A stretch of DNA of 64,000 nt from Pedobacter ghigonis (GTDB lineage Bacteria > Bacteroidota > Bacteroidia > Sphingobacteriales > Sphingobacteriaceae). Position numbers and translations under genes: made by a program. Position 1 is the stretch's first letter; each line of letters opens with the position of its first letter. Below the pieces are notes generated by a model that was not told the DNA's origin, ran no database searches, and saw nothing but the letters and a program-made list of their open reading frames with translations. Of the stretch, positions 53,375-61,872 are shown in pieces. The stretch covers positions 124,001 to 188,000 of the forward strand of contig NZ_CAESCM010000007.1 of assembly GCF_903166585.1 (NCBI RefSeq). Direction: 5' to 3'.

Positions 53375-53896
53375 ATGGAATTTGAGGAGAAACACGGTTT
53401 AAAAATCTGGTGGCTATACCTGGTAACAGCAGCAACGCTATTGCCAACATTGCTAATCTTGATTTTTTATAAGGACGGCACTGCCTTGCAGGAATTTAAA
53501 AAAATGTACTTTGCTCCGCTTTTTGCTATCCTTCTACCCTTTTTAATCATTTTTTTAGTGCAGCAGAACAAGCTAACCTTAAGAATAAATGCAGAAGGCG
53601 TTTCTTTCCGGTATTTCCCTTTTCATTATAAACCCAATCTTTTTAGCTGGATGAGCATTGAAAAGGCTTATATCAGAAAATATGATGCGTTTTCTGAATA
53701 TGGTGGCTACGGCATTAAAACACGCCTATGGTTTAAGTTTAGAGATAAAGCTTATATCTTAAACGATAAAAACAAGGGCTTGCAGCTGGAGTTTAAAAAC
53801 GGAAAAAAACTGCTCTTCAGTTCGAACAGAATAGATGAAATGGAGATGTTCCTCATTAATTTAAAAACCAGGTATAATATACAGGCAATACAATAA
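53375..53896 (+). CDS. Hypothetical membrane protein in the SPFH operon
   Basis: 173 residues with two predicted membrane helices near the start (about 13-33 and 48-65, FAPLFAILLPFLIIFLVQQN) and a C-terminal beta-rich, PH-like region (LTLRINAEGVSFRYFPFHYK, LQLEFKNGKKLLFSSNRIDE). It sits between SPFH and the Arc-like gene with gaps of 5 and 2 bases, so it belongs to that operon. No named family recognised. Confidence 0.75.
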   Translation: MEFEEKHGLKIWWLYLVTAATLLPTLLILIFYKDGTALQEFKKMYFAPLFAILLPFLIIFLVQQNKLTLRINAEGVSFRYFPFHYKPNLFSWMSIEKAYIRKYDAFSEYGGYGIKTRLWFKFRDKAYILNDKNKGLQLEFKNGKKLLFSSNRIDEMEMFLINLKTRYNIQAIQ

Positions 53897-53898
53897 AG

Positions 53899-54066
53899 AT
53901 GGCGGAGAAAGATAAAAAAGCTTTTGTATTAAGAATTAGTCCTGCTTTATTAAAGGAAGTAGAAACCTGGGCTGCAGATGAATTTCGGAGTACAAACGGG
54001 CAAATCGAGTTTTTACTTACCCAGGCTATAAAATCGCGTAAGAAAGGCAAAGCGAAAGAAGAATAA
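53899..54066 (+). CDS. Arc-type ribbon-helix-helix DNA-binding protein
   Basis: 55 residues: KKAFVLRISPALLKEVETWA forms the beta strand and first helix of an Arc/MetJ fold, and STNGQIEFLLTQAIKSRKK the second helix. It starts two bases after the preceding stop. Its basic end (RKKGKAKEE) suits DNA binding. It likely controls the SPFH operon or the membrane protein's partner genes; that is inference from position. A terminator follows 55 bases downstream. Confidence 0.8.
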   Translation: MAEKDKKAFVLRISPALLKEVETWAADEFRSTNGQIEFLLTQAIKSRKKGKAKEE

Positions 54067-54100
54067 AATTGCTAACTGTTAAATAATTTAGCCGCAACAA

Positions 54101-54400
54101 ACCTATGAGGTTTGCTTACTAAAGAAGTCAAGTTTTACATGCACCACGCTGGTTTAAACTTGACTTCTTTTTACTATCAAAATGACACCTTCAAGCCTCG
54201 TAGGTTCTAAAACCATATATTCCGCAACTAAACCCATGAGGTTTTTGCATACTAACAGCTATTTTCCAAACAAACCTATGAGGTTTTTGCATACTAACAG
54301 CTATTTTCCAAACAAACCTATGAGGTTTTTGAAACCTCATAGGTTTACCTGACTTCTTTTATTATTTAAGGCACATAGGTTTTGCAAACCTCTAACGTTT
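54101..54400. repeat. 42-bp tandem repeats with palindromic AAACCTATGAGGTTT cores
   Basis: The palindrome AAACCTATGAGGTTT recurs about every 42 bases (54236, 54278, 54320, counted at the ATG) joined by an identical unit TTTGCATACTAACAGCTATT. At the end the core is followed by its own complement (AAACCTCATAGGTTT), making a perfect 15-base hairpin. Degenerate copies extend to both sides (54103, 54373). This intergenic array, 380 bases between two genes, has no open frame. Confidence 0.8.
54121..54172 (+). terminator. Terminator of the SPFH operon
   Basis: AAGAAGTCAAGTTT (54122-54135) pairs perfectly with AAACTTGACTTCTT (54156-54169), followed by T residues. Confidence 0.85.
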
Positions 54401-54447
54401 AACTAACTTAGCGGCCTAACCAAAAATTCATAAAAAATTTAGTTTAC

Positions 54448-55626
54448 ATGAAAGAAGTTGTAATCGTATCGGCTGTTAGAACGCCTATCGGTAGTTTTGG
54501 AGGTTCGTTAGCGCAATTTTCGGCCACTCAGCTTGGTGGCTTTGCTATTAAAGCGGCTATTGAAAAAGCTGGATTAAACCCTGAGCAGATTCAGGAAGTG
54601 TACATGGGTAATGTTTTATCGGCCAATTTAGGTCAGGCACCTGCAACACAAGCAGCCAAATTTGCCGGCTTACCGGATTTACCGGCAACCACCATTAATA
54701 AAGTATGCGCATCGGGTACTAAAGCCATTATGCTGGCGGCACAAAGTATTGCCAATGGCGATAACGATATTATTGTAGCCGGAGGAATGGAAAGTATGAG
54801 CAATGTTCCTTACTACCTTGATAAAGCACGCAATGGTTACCGCTTGGGTCACGGACAAGTAACCGACGGGCTGGTAAAAGATGGGCTATGGGATGTTTAC
54901 AACGATTACCATATGGGATCGGCAGCAGAACTTTGTGCTACCGAATGTAAGATTAGCCGCGAGGCACAGGACGATTTTGCCATTAACTCATACAAAAGAG
55001 CTCAGGCGGCACAAACTGCCGGAAAATTTGCAAGTGAAATTGTTGCTGTAGAGGTTAAAGACCGCAAGGGCGATATTACTTTAATCGATACCGACGACGA
55101 GCCAACAGCGGTTAAATTTGATAAAATACCGGCACTAAAACCTGTTTTCAAAAAAGACGGAACGGTAACTGCCGCAAATGCCTCTACCCTGAATGATGGT
55201 GCTGCAGCTTTGGTTTTAATGAGCGCCGATAAGGCAAAAGCGCTGGGCATAAAACCCCTGGCCAAAATATTAGGCTATGCCGATGCCCAACATGCACCTG
55301 AATGGTTTACCACAGCCCCTTCAAAAGCGATTCCGCTGGCTTTACACAAAGCCAATATTGATATTAAAGCAGTTGATTTTTTTGAGATCAACGAAGCTTT
55401 CTCGGTAGTTTCTATTGCCAATAACCAACTCCTCGGGCTAAATGACAACCAGGTAAACGTTAACGGTGGTGCTGTGTCGCTTGGTCACCCGCTGGGAGCC
55501 TCAGGCGCGCGGATCGTAGTTACTTTACTTTCGGTACTGGCACAAAACGATGGCAAAATCGGCGTTGCAGGTATTTGCAATGGTGGCGGTGGTGCCAGTG
55601 CACTGGTTATAGAAAAAATATCATAA
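54448..55626 (+). CDS. Acetyl-CoA C-acyltransferase (thiolase)
   Basis: 392 residues, standard thiolase length. The nucleophile Cys87 lies in [11 protein letters not shown], the general-base His in [16 protein letters not shown] and the second Cys in [22 protein letters not shown] and [10 protein letters not shown] are also in place. The enzyme joins or cleaves acetyl-CoA and acyl-CoA in beta-oxidation or ketone-body metabolism. No other fatty acid gene is adjacent. The next gene, in the same direction, is 43 bases away. Confidence 0.95.
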   Translation: MKEVVIVSAVRTPIGSFGGSLAQFSATQLGGFAIKAAIEKAGLNPEQIQEVYMGNVLSANLGQAPATQAAKFAGLPDLPATTINKVCASGTKAIMLAAQSIANGDNDIIVAGGMESMSNVPYYLDKARNGYRLGHGQVTDGLVKDGLWDVYNDYHMGSAAELCATECKISREAQDDFAINSYKRAQAAQTAGKFASEIVAVEVKDRKGDITLIDTDDEPTAVKFDKIPALKPVFKKDGTVTAANASTLNDGAAALVLMSADKAKALGIKPLAKILGYADAQHAPEWFTTAPSKAIPLALHKANIDIKAVDFFEINEAFSVVSIANNQLLGLNDNQVNVNGGAVSLGHPLGASGARIVVTLLSVLAQNDGKIGVAGICNGGGGASALVIEKIS

Positions 55627-55669
55627 CTTAAACTATAACTATAATAGCTGTAAAAACTCACGATCAAGT

Positions 55670-56569
55670 ATGATGAAGAACATAAAGTTGCCTGTCCTGT
55701 TGTTTATTGGCCTGCTGGGCTTTAACGCAAAAGCACAACAGGCCCCCAGTAAACTAAACGTTTTTCAGGATTCACTGATTAAGATTTCAACAGCTACCAC
55801 AACTGCATTAAGCGACAATGAGAAGCTCGAAAATAACGGCAAGTTTGTTAAGTTATTGGTAGAAGCCCTAAAAACGCCTAATTCTTTCGCATACCCTTTC
55901 GATTCGTTAAAAAATGTATCGGTAATTAAATCTCCCGATCAGGCTTTCAGAACTTTAACCTGGTATTTACAACTCGAAAATGGCAGCTATCGTTATTACG
56001 GTACCATCCAAATGAACACCAAAAATGGCCCATTAAAGCTTTATCCACTGATCGATCAAACGGAGAATATGAATGATCCGAACATCGTTACCAATAACCA
56101 GAAATGGTTTGGGGCAAGGTATTATGAAATTGTGCCCGTAACCAGCGGAAACCGGCTACCTTATTATGTATTGCTGGGCTGGAAAGGAAACACCCAGGCC
56201 ACAACTAAAAAGGTAATCGAAGTGCTTTCATTTGATAAGGATAATGTAAACTTTGGCGCGCCGGTTTTTGATGGAAAAGAGCTGAAAGGAAAGAACAGGG
56301 TTATATTTGAGTATGCCAAATCGAATGCCATGACGCTTAAAACCGATGTGAAAGCCGGAATGATTGTATTCGACCACCTGGCTTCTTTTGACCCTGAAGT
56401 AAAAGGCAAATTTGAATTTTACGGATCGGACGGCACTTTTGATGGCTTCAAAATTATTGGCGGCAAATTAAAGCTACAGGAAGAACTTACGCTTAACAAC
56501 GACCCCAATTCGAACGACGAACTTTATGCAGATCCGAAGAAAAATGTTAAACCCATCAGAAAGTTTTAA
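55670..56569 (+). CDS. Exported hypothetical protein, 299 residues
   Basis: A signal peptide (MMKNIKLPVLLFIGLLGFNA, cleavage near KAQ) is followed by a beta-rich domain (FRTLTWYLQLENGSYRYYGT, YYVLLGWKGNTQATTKKVIE) with no recognised motif. It resembles secreted proteins of unknown function common in Bacteroidetes; no catalytic pattern was found. Confidence 0.75.
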   Translation: MMKNIKLPVLLFIGLLGFNAKAQQAPSKLNVFQDSLIKISTATTTALSDNEKLENNGKFVKLLVEALKTPNSFAYPFDSLKNVSVIKSPDQAFRTLTWYLQLENGSYRYYGTIQMNTKNGPLKLYPLIDQTENMNDPNIVTNNQKWFGARYYEIVPVTSGNRLPYYVLLGWKGNTQATTKKVIEVLSFDKDNVNFGAPVFDGKELKGKNRVIFEYAKSNAMTLKTDVKAGMIVFDHLASFDPEVKGKFEFYGSDGTFDGFKIIGGKLKLQEELTLNNDPNSNDELYADPKKNVKPIRKF

Positions 56570-56617
56570 TTTTTAACAAAGCTTAACAACTTCATTACCT
56601 GATACATTATTTAAAAA

Positions 56618-56649
56618 TTTGTGAGTTTGGCATCCTCTGACTATATTGC
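56618..56649 (+). promoter_or_regulatory. Bacteroidetes-type promoter of the first POT gene
   Basis: TTTG (56618-56621), a 20-base spacer and TATATTGC (56642-56649) resemble the -33/-7 pattern TTTG-N19-21-TAnnTTTG, with two mismatches in the -7 box. It lies about 67 bases before the start codon. Confidence 0.4.
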
Positions 56650-56716
56650 GCCCTGCTAAACTAGCTTAAACAACACACAAATTCTGAATTCATAAACTAA
56701 AACCAACAAATGTTTT

Positions 56717-58312
56717 ATGCAAAAATCTAATGAAACCATTAGTATTGACCATGATAAAGAACTAGATCTCCATTTAGAAAGTCAAGGCGTATCCAAAGAA
56801 AAATTATTTAGCCACCCGGTTGGCCTTTTTGTGCTCTTTTTCACCGAAATGTGGGAAAGATTTAGCTATTACGGAATGCGGGCCATATTGGTCTTGTTCC
56901 TGATTAGCGATTTAAGTAAAAATGGCTGGGGCTGGCCACGGCCTGAAGCTTTACAGCTTTATGCAATTTACACAGGTTTAGTATATTTTACACCAATATT
57001 GGGTGGTTTAATTGCCGATAGATTTACAGGTTATAGAAAAGCTGTTATCATCGGCGCTTTTATTATGACCCTTGGCCATGCTGCTATGGCGCTTGAAGGC
57101 TTTAGCAACAACTTTTTTTATGCAGGTTTACTGTTACTGATTGTAGGTAACGGATTTTTTAAACCAAATATTTCATCTATTGTAGGTAAACTTTATCCTC
57201 CTATCAGCGATAAAAAAGACAGTGCTTATGCCATTTTCTATATGGGTATTAACTCTGGTGCCTTTATCGGGATGTTAATGTGTGGTTATATCGGCGAAAA
57301 AGTAGGCTGGCACTATGGTTTCGGTCTTGCAGGTGTTTTTATGCTTTTCGGTATGCTGCAATTCTATTTCGGACAGAAAATATTCGGCGTTATTGGTGCA
57401 TCTGTAGATAAAACCAAAGAGGTTGAAAAAGCCGACCCAACAGTAGAAGAAATCCCTAGCAAAGTAAGAAGCCAGCGTTTATGGGTTATTGCCATCTTAT
57501 CTATTTTTACCATTTTCTTCTGGATGGTATTTGAACAGGCAGGTGGTTCAATGACAATTTTCGCTAAAGATTACACCTTAAGAAATTTAACCGGTGGCGC
57601 AGCAACCACTTTTAAATGGGTAGATAGTATCCTGACTATATTTCCATTGGTAGCCGTAACTTTTGTGCTGTTCTCATTAGCCAGAAAGATATTTAAAAAA
57701 TACCCTGCAACCATTTTATTTACCTTATTAAGCTTTGCCATTATTTGGGTATTGGCAATCTGGAAGGTAGATCGTGAACTAGGTTCAGTGAGCACTGAAG
57801 TACCGGCGTCATGGTTCAGCGTACTTAACTCATTCTTCATCGTATCATTAGCTCCTATTGTTTCAAAAATCTGGGAAACTAAATTTAACCCAAGTGGTCC
57901 GGTAAAATTCGGTTTTGGCCTTATCTTCGTAGGTATTGGTTTCGCTGGTTTAGCTTATGGAGGCTCTGCTATTCCTCAAGGCGCTACTTCGGCAGAGGTA
58001 AGCTTATTCTGGCTTGTATTTGCTTATTTCTTCCACACCGTTGGCGAACTTTGCATTTCTCCTGTTGGTTTATCTTATGTGAGTAAACTTGCTCCAGCTA
58101 ACCTGGTTGGTTTAATGTTTGGTGTGTTTTTCACCTGCACTGCAATCGGAAACTACCTTGCAGGTGCTACGGGATCACTAATCGATAAAATTAGCGCCGA
58201 CTATTCTATTTCAACATTCTTCTTAATATTTACAATCATCCCTATTGTAGCAGGCCTAATTATGTTTGCATTAAGCCCATTATTACGCAAATGGATGCAT
58301 GGTGTTCATTAA
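56717..58312 (+). CDS. POT-family peptide:H+ symporter, first of two
   Basis: 531 residues, about fourteen membrane helices. The family signature EMWERFSYYGMRAILVLFL is at residues 50-70, followed by LGGLIADRFTGYRKAVIIG and GNGFFKPNISSIVGKLY. POT proteins import di- and tripeptides with protons, and the acidic ExxERFxYY motif for proton coupling is intact. A second POT gene follows 66 bases on, separated by a terminator-like hairpin. Confidence 0.92.
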   Translation: MQKSNETISIDHDKELDLHLESQGVSKEKLFSHPVGLFVLFFTEMWERFSYYGMRAILVLFLISDLSKNGWGWPRPEALQLYAIYTGLVYFTPILGGLIADRFTGYRKAVIIGAFIMTLGHAAMALEGFSNNFFYAGLLLLIVGNGFFKPNISSIVGKLYPPISDKKDSAYAIFYMGINSGAFIGMLMCGYIGEKVGWHYGFGLAGVFMLFGMLQFYFGQKIFGVIGASVDKTKEVEKADPTVEEIPSKVRSQRLWVIAILSIFTIFFWMVFEQAGGSMTIFAKDYTLRNLTGGAATTFKWVDSILTIFPLVAVTFVLFSLARKIFKKYPATILFTLLSFAIIWVLAIWKVDRELGSVSTEVPASWFSVLNSFFIVSLAPIVSKIWETKFNPSGPVKFGFGLIFVGIGFAGLAYGGSAIPQGATSAEVSLFWLVFAYFFHTVGELCISPVGLSYVSKLAPANLVGLMFGVFFTCTAIGNYLAGATGSLIDKISADYSISTFFLIFTIIPIVAGLIMFALSPLLRKWMHGVH

Positions 58313-58333
58313 CAGAAAAAATAAATTTTAACT

Positions 58334-58361
58334 TAAAGCCCGGTTCCTGATCGGGCTTTTA
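58334..58361 (+). terminator. Terminator between the two POT genes
   Basis: AAAGCCCG (58335-58342) pairs with CGGGCTTT (58352-58359), followed by TAATTTTT. It lies 22 bases after the first POT gene and would reduce read-through into the second. Confidence 0.75.
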
Positions 58362-58378
58362 ATTTTTAGACCAATTTC

Positions 58379-59860
58379 ATGGAAAAAACAATTTCAATAG
58401 AAGATATCCAGAACTTTGAGGGCAAGTACCCTAAACAGCTTTGGCACCTGTCGCTGGTAGAAATGTGGGAACGTTTTTGTTTTTACGGCATGCGTGGCGT
58501 ACTGGCCTTTTTTATGGTCGACCAGCTTGGGCTGAGCGATCAGAAATCGAACTTACAATATGGTGCTATACAGGCCTTTGTATACGCATTTACTTTTATT
58601 GGCGGTATTTTCGCCGACCGGGTTTTGGGCTTCCGAAAGTCACTTTTCTGGGGTGGCTCGTTAATGATTATTGGTAACCTGATCCTGGCTTTCTCTCCGC
58701 ACGATTTATTTTATATTGGCATTACGCTTTCTATTATTGGTACAGGTTTCTTTAAACCAAATATCTCATCGATGGTGGGGGAACTTTATCACGAGAAAGA
58801 TAACAGGCGCGATGCTGGCTATGGTTTATTTTATGCTGGTATTAACGTGGGTGGTTTGCTTGGTGGTGCCATGTGTATTTATTTGGGTAAATATTACAGC
58901 TGGCACCTGTGCTTTTTATCGGCTGCCCTTGTAATGATGTTTGGTTTAGGCACATTTATTTTCACCAAAAAGCATTTAGGCCCGATTGGTATTTCACCTT
59001 TACTACACCTTAAAAAAGCAAAACAGAAAGTAGCCGAAATTTCGGTTTATGTAGGTTCTATCCTGTGCATTCCGCTGATTTACATCATGGTAAAAAACAC
59101 GGCCTTTACCGATTACTTTATGTACACAATTGGGGTAGTTGCCTTGATTTACTTTTTATACGAAACCTTCAAAATAAAAGACAAAAAGGCTCAATACAAA
59201 CTGCTGGCGGCATTTGTGTTTATCTTCTGTTATTTCATTTTTATGGCCATTTCTGAGCAAAGTGGTGGTTCACTTTCGTTGTTTGCAAAAGATAACCTCG
59301 ACCATAAAATCCTATTTTTTAATATCGACCCCAATGTGGTAAACAATAGTGTAAACTCTTTCTTTGTTATTGTTTTTAGTCCGATTGTAGGTATTTTATG
59401 GTTAGGCCTCTACAAACGCAAAATTGAGCCCAACACTGTTGTTAAATTCGGTATTGGCTTTCTTCTACTGGCACTGAGTTTTTATGTGTTTTACGCCACC
59501 CGTTTCTTTGCAAACGCACAGGGCATTAGCTCATTAAATGTATTTACGCTGGCTTATTTACTGCTAACGCTGGGCGAACTTTGCTTAGGTCCGATTGGTA
59601 TGTCGATTATTACCAAACTTTCGCCTAAAAAGATGTTTGGGATGATGATGGGCCTTTGGTTTTTATCAAGCGCCTTCGGACAACTCGCTGCAGGGAAACT
59701 GGGTGCAGAGATGTCGAGTATCGAAAATGCCTCGTTAACTGATAAATTAATGGCATATACAGAAGGGTATAAAGCACTTGCCTTGTATTCGTTAATAGCT
59801 GGCTTGGCGTTAATTTTATTCTCTCAACTGGTTAAAAGATTAATGCAAGAGGTTAGATAG
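58379..59860 (+). CDS. POT-family peptide:H+ symporter, second of two
   Basis: 493 residues, about twelve to fourteen helices. It has the same family motifs in diverged form: EMWERFCFYGMRGVLAFFMV, GGIFADRVLGFRKSLFWGG and GTGFFKPNISSMVGELY. It differs clearly from the upstream copy, so the pair is an old duplication or two transporters with different peptide preferences. Both keep the proton-coupling ExxERF. Confidence 0.92.
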   Translation: MEKTISIEDIQNFEGKYPKQLWHLSLVEMWERFCFYGMRGVLAFFMVDQLGLSDQKSNLQYGAIQAFVYAFTFIGGIFADRVLGFRKSLFWGGSLMIIGNLILAFSPHDLFYIGITLSIIGTGFFKPNISSMVGELYHEKDNRRDAGYGLFYAGINVGGLLGGAMCIYLGKYYSWHLCFLSAALVMMFGLGTFIFTKKHLGPIGISPLLHLKKAKQKVAEISVYVGSILCIPLIYIMVKNTAFTDYFMYTIGVVALIYFLYETFKIKDKKAQYKLLAAFVFIFCYFIFMAISEQSGGSLSLFAKDNLDHKILFFNIDPNVVNNSVNSFFVIVFSPIVGILWLGLYKRKIEPNTVVKFGIGFLLLALSFYVFYATRFFANAQGISSLNVFTLAYLLLTLGELCLGPIGMSIITKLSPKKMFGMMMGLWFLSSAFGQLAAGKLGAEMSSIENASLTDKLMAYTEGYKALALYSLIAGLALILFSQLVKRLMQEVR

Positions 59861-59873
59861 GCTCCATTTCTGA

Positions 59874-60107
59874 ACCATATAAGGCATTTAAGTTCATATA
59901 AGTTTTCACCTGAAATGTGCTTACGTGTCTTATATGGTAAAAAATGCTTAATACCAGCCATATAGCGCATGTAAGTTCATATAGTTTTCACCTGAAATGT
60001 ACTTATATGTCTCAGGTGGTAAAATAATTGTTTAATATTAACCATATAAGATATTTGAGATTCATATAAGTTTTAAATCTTAAGTGTCCTTAAATGTCTT
60101 ATATGGT
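59874..60107. repeat. Three 65-nt imperfect palindromic repeats
   Basis: Copies at 59874-59938, 59957-60020 and 60041-60107, about 83 bases apart. Each starts CCATATAAG or close to it and ends with its complement CTTATATGG or a variant, so each can fold into a long hairpin. The middles share TTCATATAAGTTTT and ACCTGAAATGT. The gap from 59861 to 60274 is otherwise without a gene. Copies differ at several sites, often leaving pairing intact. Confidence 0.8.
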
Positions 60108-60274
60108 AAAAGATATTGTTTAATGTTGTTGATGTAAAGCGTCCACAATTCAAGGAAAAATCGTGGTGAATTCATATTAAATCTTTACTTTCGCCTTTTG
60201 AAAGCAAAGGGCTGCCCGCAAATATGTGCCGGGCATAAAATACAAAGCTTCTATTCATAAAAAACACAACGAAC

Positions 60275-61003
60275 GTGCCAGATAGTTTAGTCATCATACC
60301 AACGTATAACGAGAAGGAAAACATCGAAAAGATTATCCGTAAGGTATTTTCTTTACCACAACCTTTTCATGTTTTAATTATTGATGATGGCTCTCCAGAC
60401 GGAACTGCTGATATTGTAAAATCGCTGCAGGATGAATACCAGGGACATTTGTTTATCGAAGAACGTTCGGGCAAACAGGGTTTGGGCACAGCATACATTT
60501 ATGGTTTTAACTGGGCGTTGCAAAAAAATTACGACTACATTTTTGAAATGGATGCCGATTTTTCGCACAATCCTGATGACCTTGCGCGTTTGCGCGATGC
60601 CTGTGTAAATGGTGCAGATGTAGCTATTGGCTCGCGTTATGTTAAAGGGGTAAACGTCGTAAACTGGCCAATGGGCAGGGTTTTAATGTCATACTTTGCT
60701 TCGATGTATGTTCGCTTTATTACGCGCATTAACATTCAGGATGCTACTGCTGGTTTTAAATGCTACCGCAAAATAGTGCTTGAAACCATTCCGCTAAACA
60801 AAATTAAGTTTGTAGGCTATGCCTTTCAGATTGAAATGAAGTTTACCGCCATTAAATTCGGCTTTAAAGTGGTTGAAGTGCCTATTATCTTTACCGATCG
60901 CACTGAAGGTACTTCTAAAATGAGTACCCGTATTTTTAGGGAAGCCTTTTTGGGGGTAATCCAGATGAAGGTGAACAGCTGGTTCAGGAATTATAACCGA
61001 TAA
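60275..61003 (+). CDS. Polyprenol-phosphate mannosyltransferase-type GT2
   Basis: 242 residues starting at GTG 60275. The GT-A core shows LVIIPTYNEKENIEKIIRKV, LIIDDGSPDGTADIV, RSGKQGLGTAYIYGFN, and the metal motif YIFEMDADFSHNP; later ATAGFKCYRK and FTDRTEGTSKMS are characteristic of Dpm1-like enzymes that make dolichyl- or polyprenyl-phosphate-mannose from GDP-mannose. No membrane helices, as in the short form. Specificity for mannose is inferred from the family. Confidence 0.88.
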   Translation: MPDSLVIIPTYNEKENIEKIIRKVFSLPQPFHVLIIDDGSPDGTADIVKSLQDEYQGHLFIEERSGKQGLGTAYIYGFNWALQKNYDYIFEMDADFSHNPDDLARLRDACVNGADVAIGSRYVKGVNVVNWPMGRVLMSYFASMYVRFITRINIQDATAGFKCYRKIVLETIPLNKIKFVGYAFQIEMKFTAIKFGFKVVEVPIIFTDRTEGTSKMSTRIFREAFLGVIQMKVNSWFRNYNR

Positions 61004-61173
61004 GCAGGAGTCTGAAGTCCGTAGTCTATAGTCCATAGACAATAGCTTTATTATCTCTGTCGGGATAACCAATAACTTGTTCCCAATTCTATTAACTAAT
61101 GCTTTAGACATTTTGGCTATAAACCATCAACAATTAGCCATCAACCAATACTTTCTCCTCTGAAACCAGAGAC
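61004..61173. repeat. Low-complexity TAGTC/ATAG repeat between genes
   Basis: Short imperfect copies of GTAGTCTATAGTCCATAG and related ATCAACAATTAGCCATC lie between two genes. It is like the array at 2765-2945. No gene. Confidence 0.5.
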
Positions 61174-61683
61174 TCAGGACTTGCCTTGTGATTCTCTTAT
61201 CATTGCTCCAAAATCCTGCCCTTTGTCCATCGCTTTAACAGTCATTACAATTCTTTTGGTACGGGTAGGTTCTGTTTTAGCCTGATTAATCCAGTTAATA
61301 TAATAGTTTTGGTGCGATTTAGGCTGTTTTAAGAAGTTTTGGAGCAGATGCTCCTCTTCCGACAAGCAGATCTCCAGATCTTCGGGCATTTCAATTTTAA
61401 AATCTTTATCTTCTGTTAAAAACAATTCGATAGCTGCTCCGGCTTCTTTTCTGAGTTTTTTACGTAATGGGCCATTTAATGCTATGATAAAATCGCCCTC
61501 TCCCATGGGTATGGTAGCCAGTCCGGAAACCTCGAGCTGATCTATTTTGCCCTTTACCCTAAAGCTCTTTTTGCAACCGGCCTTAATCTCATTGGCTAAA
61601 GCCTCCGGAATAAATACATAGCTCCAGCCGGTTTTTTCGCCCATGGTTTCGAAACGTTCTATTTCTGCTTTGAAGTGGATCAT
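61174..61683 (-). CDS. YdeI/OmpD-associated and DUF1905 domain protein
   Basis: 169 residues. Residues 1-90 fit DUF1905 (FKAEIERF, GWSYVFIPEALANEI, GDFIIALNGPLRKKLRKEAG). The end (LKQPKSHQNYYINWINQAKT, EPTRTKRI) fits the YdeI/OmpD-associated region with its repeated K-R-I-type motif. Such proteins are common and unstudied; they have been linked to stress or polymyxin responses in other bacteria. The gene is alone between repeats. Confidence 0.85.
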   Translation of the reverse strand: MIHFKAEIERFETMGEKTGWSYVFIPEALANEIKAGCKKSFRVKGKIDQLEVSGLATIPMGEGDFIIALNGPLRKKLRKEAGAAIELFLTEDKDFKIEMPEDLEICLSEEEHLLQNFLKQPKSHQNYYINWINQAKTEPTRTKRIVMTVKAMDKGQDFGAMIRESQGKS

Positions 61684-61783
61684 GGATTAAATATAGAAAT
61701 TATGTTGATGAAAAAGCTTAAACGATGGAATCGTTGGGCTATTTATGCACGCGTTAGAAACGCGCGCAAGCATACAAAATATT

Positions 61784-61845
61784 ATTCGGCTCATAAAAAC
61801 ACAAAATCATGAGCCGAATACACAAATTATTCGGCTCATATTTTT
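61784..61845. terminator. Three alternating ATTCGGCTCAT elements forming rival hairpins
   Basis: ATTCGGCTCAT (61784-61794), its complement ATGAGCCGAAT (61809-61819) and a third direct copy (61829-61839) can pair as 1-2 or 2-3, not both. On the plus strand the second hairpin is followed by ATTTTTA. Both neighbours read leftward, and the downstream DnaE gene end lies at 61873, so it lies just behind DnaE and may terminate it. Confidence 0.55.
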
Positions 61846-61872
61846 AACACTGTTATCTAATAATGAATATTT

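Noticed and set aside
54230..54360. CRISPR array
   Set aside because: The 42-bp units are near-identical from end to end, without unique spacers, and no cas gene is present.
59874..60107. CRISPR array or riboswitch
   Set aside because: Only three copies, palindromic through their whole length, downstream rather than upstream of genes; no known riboswitch core.
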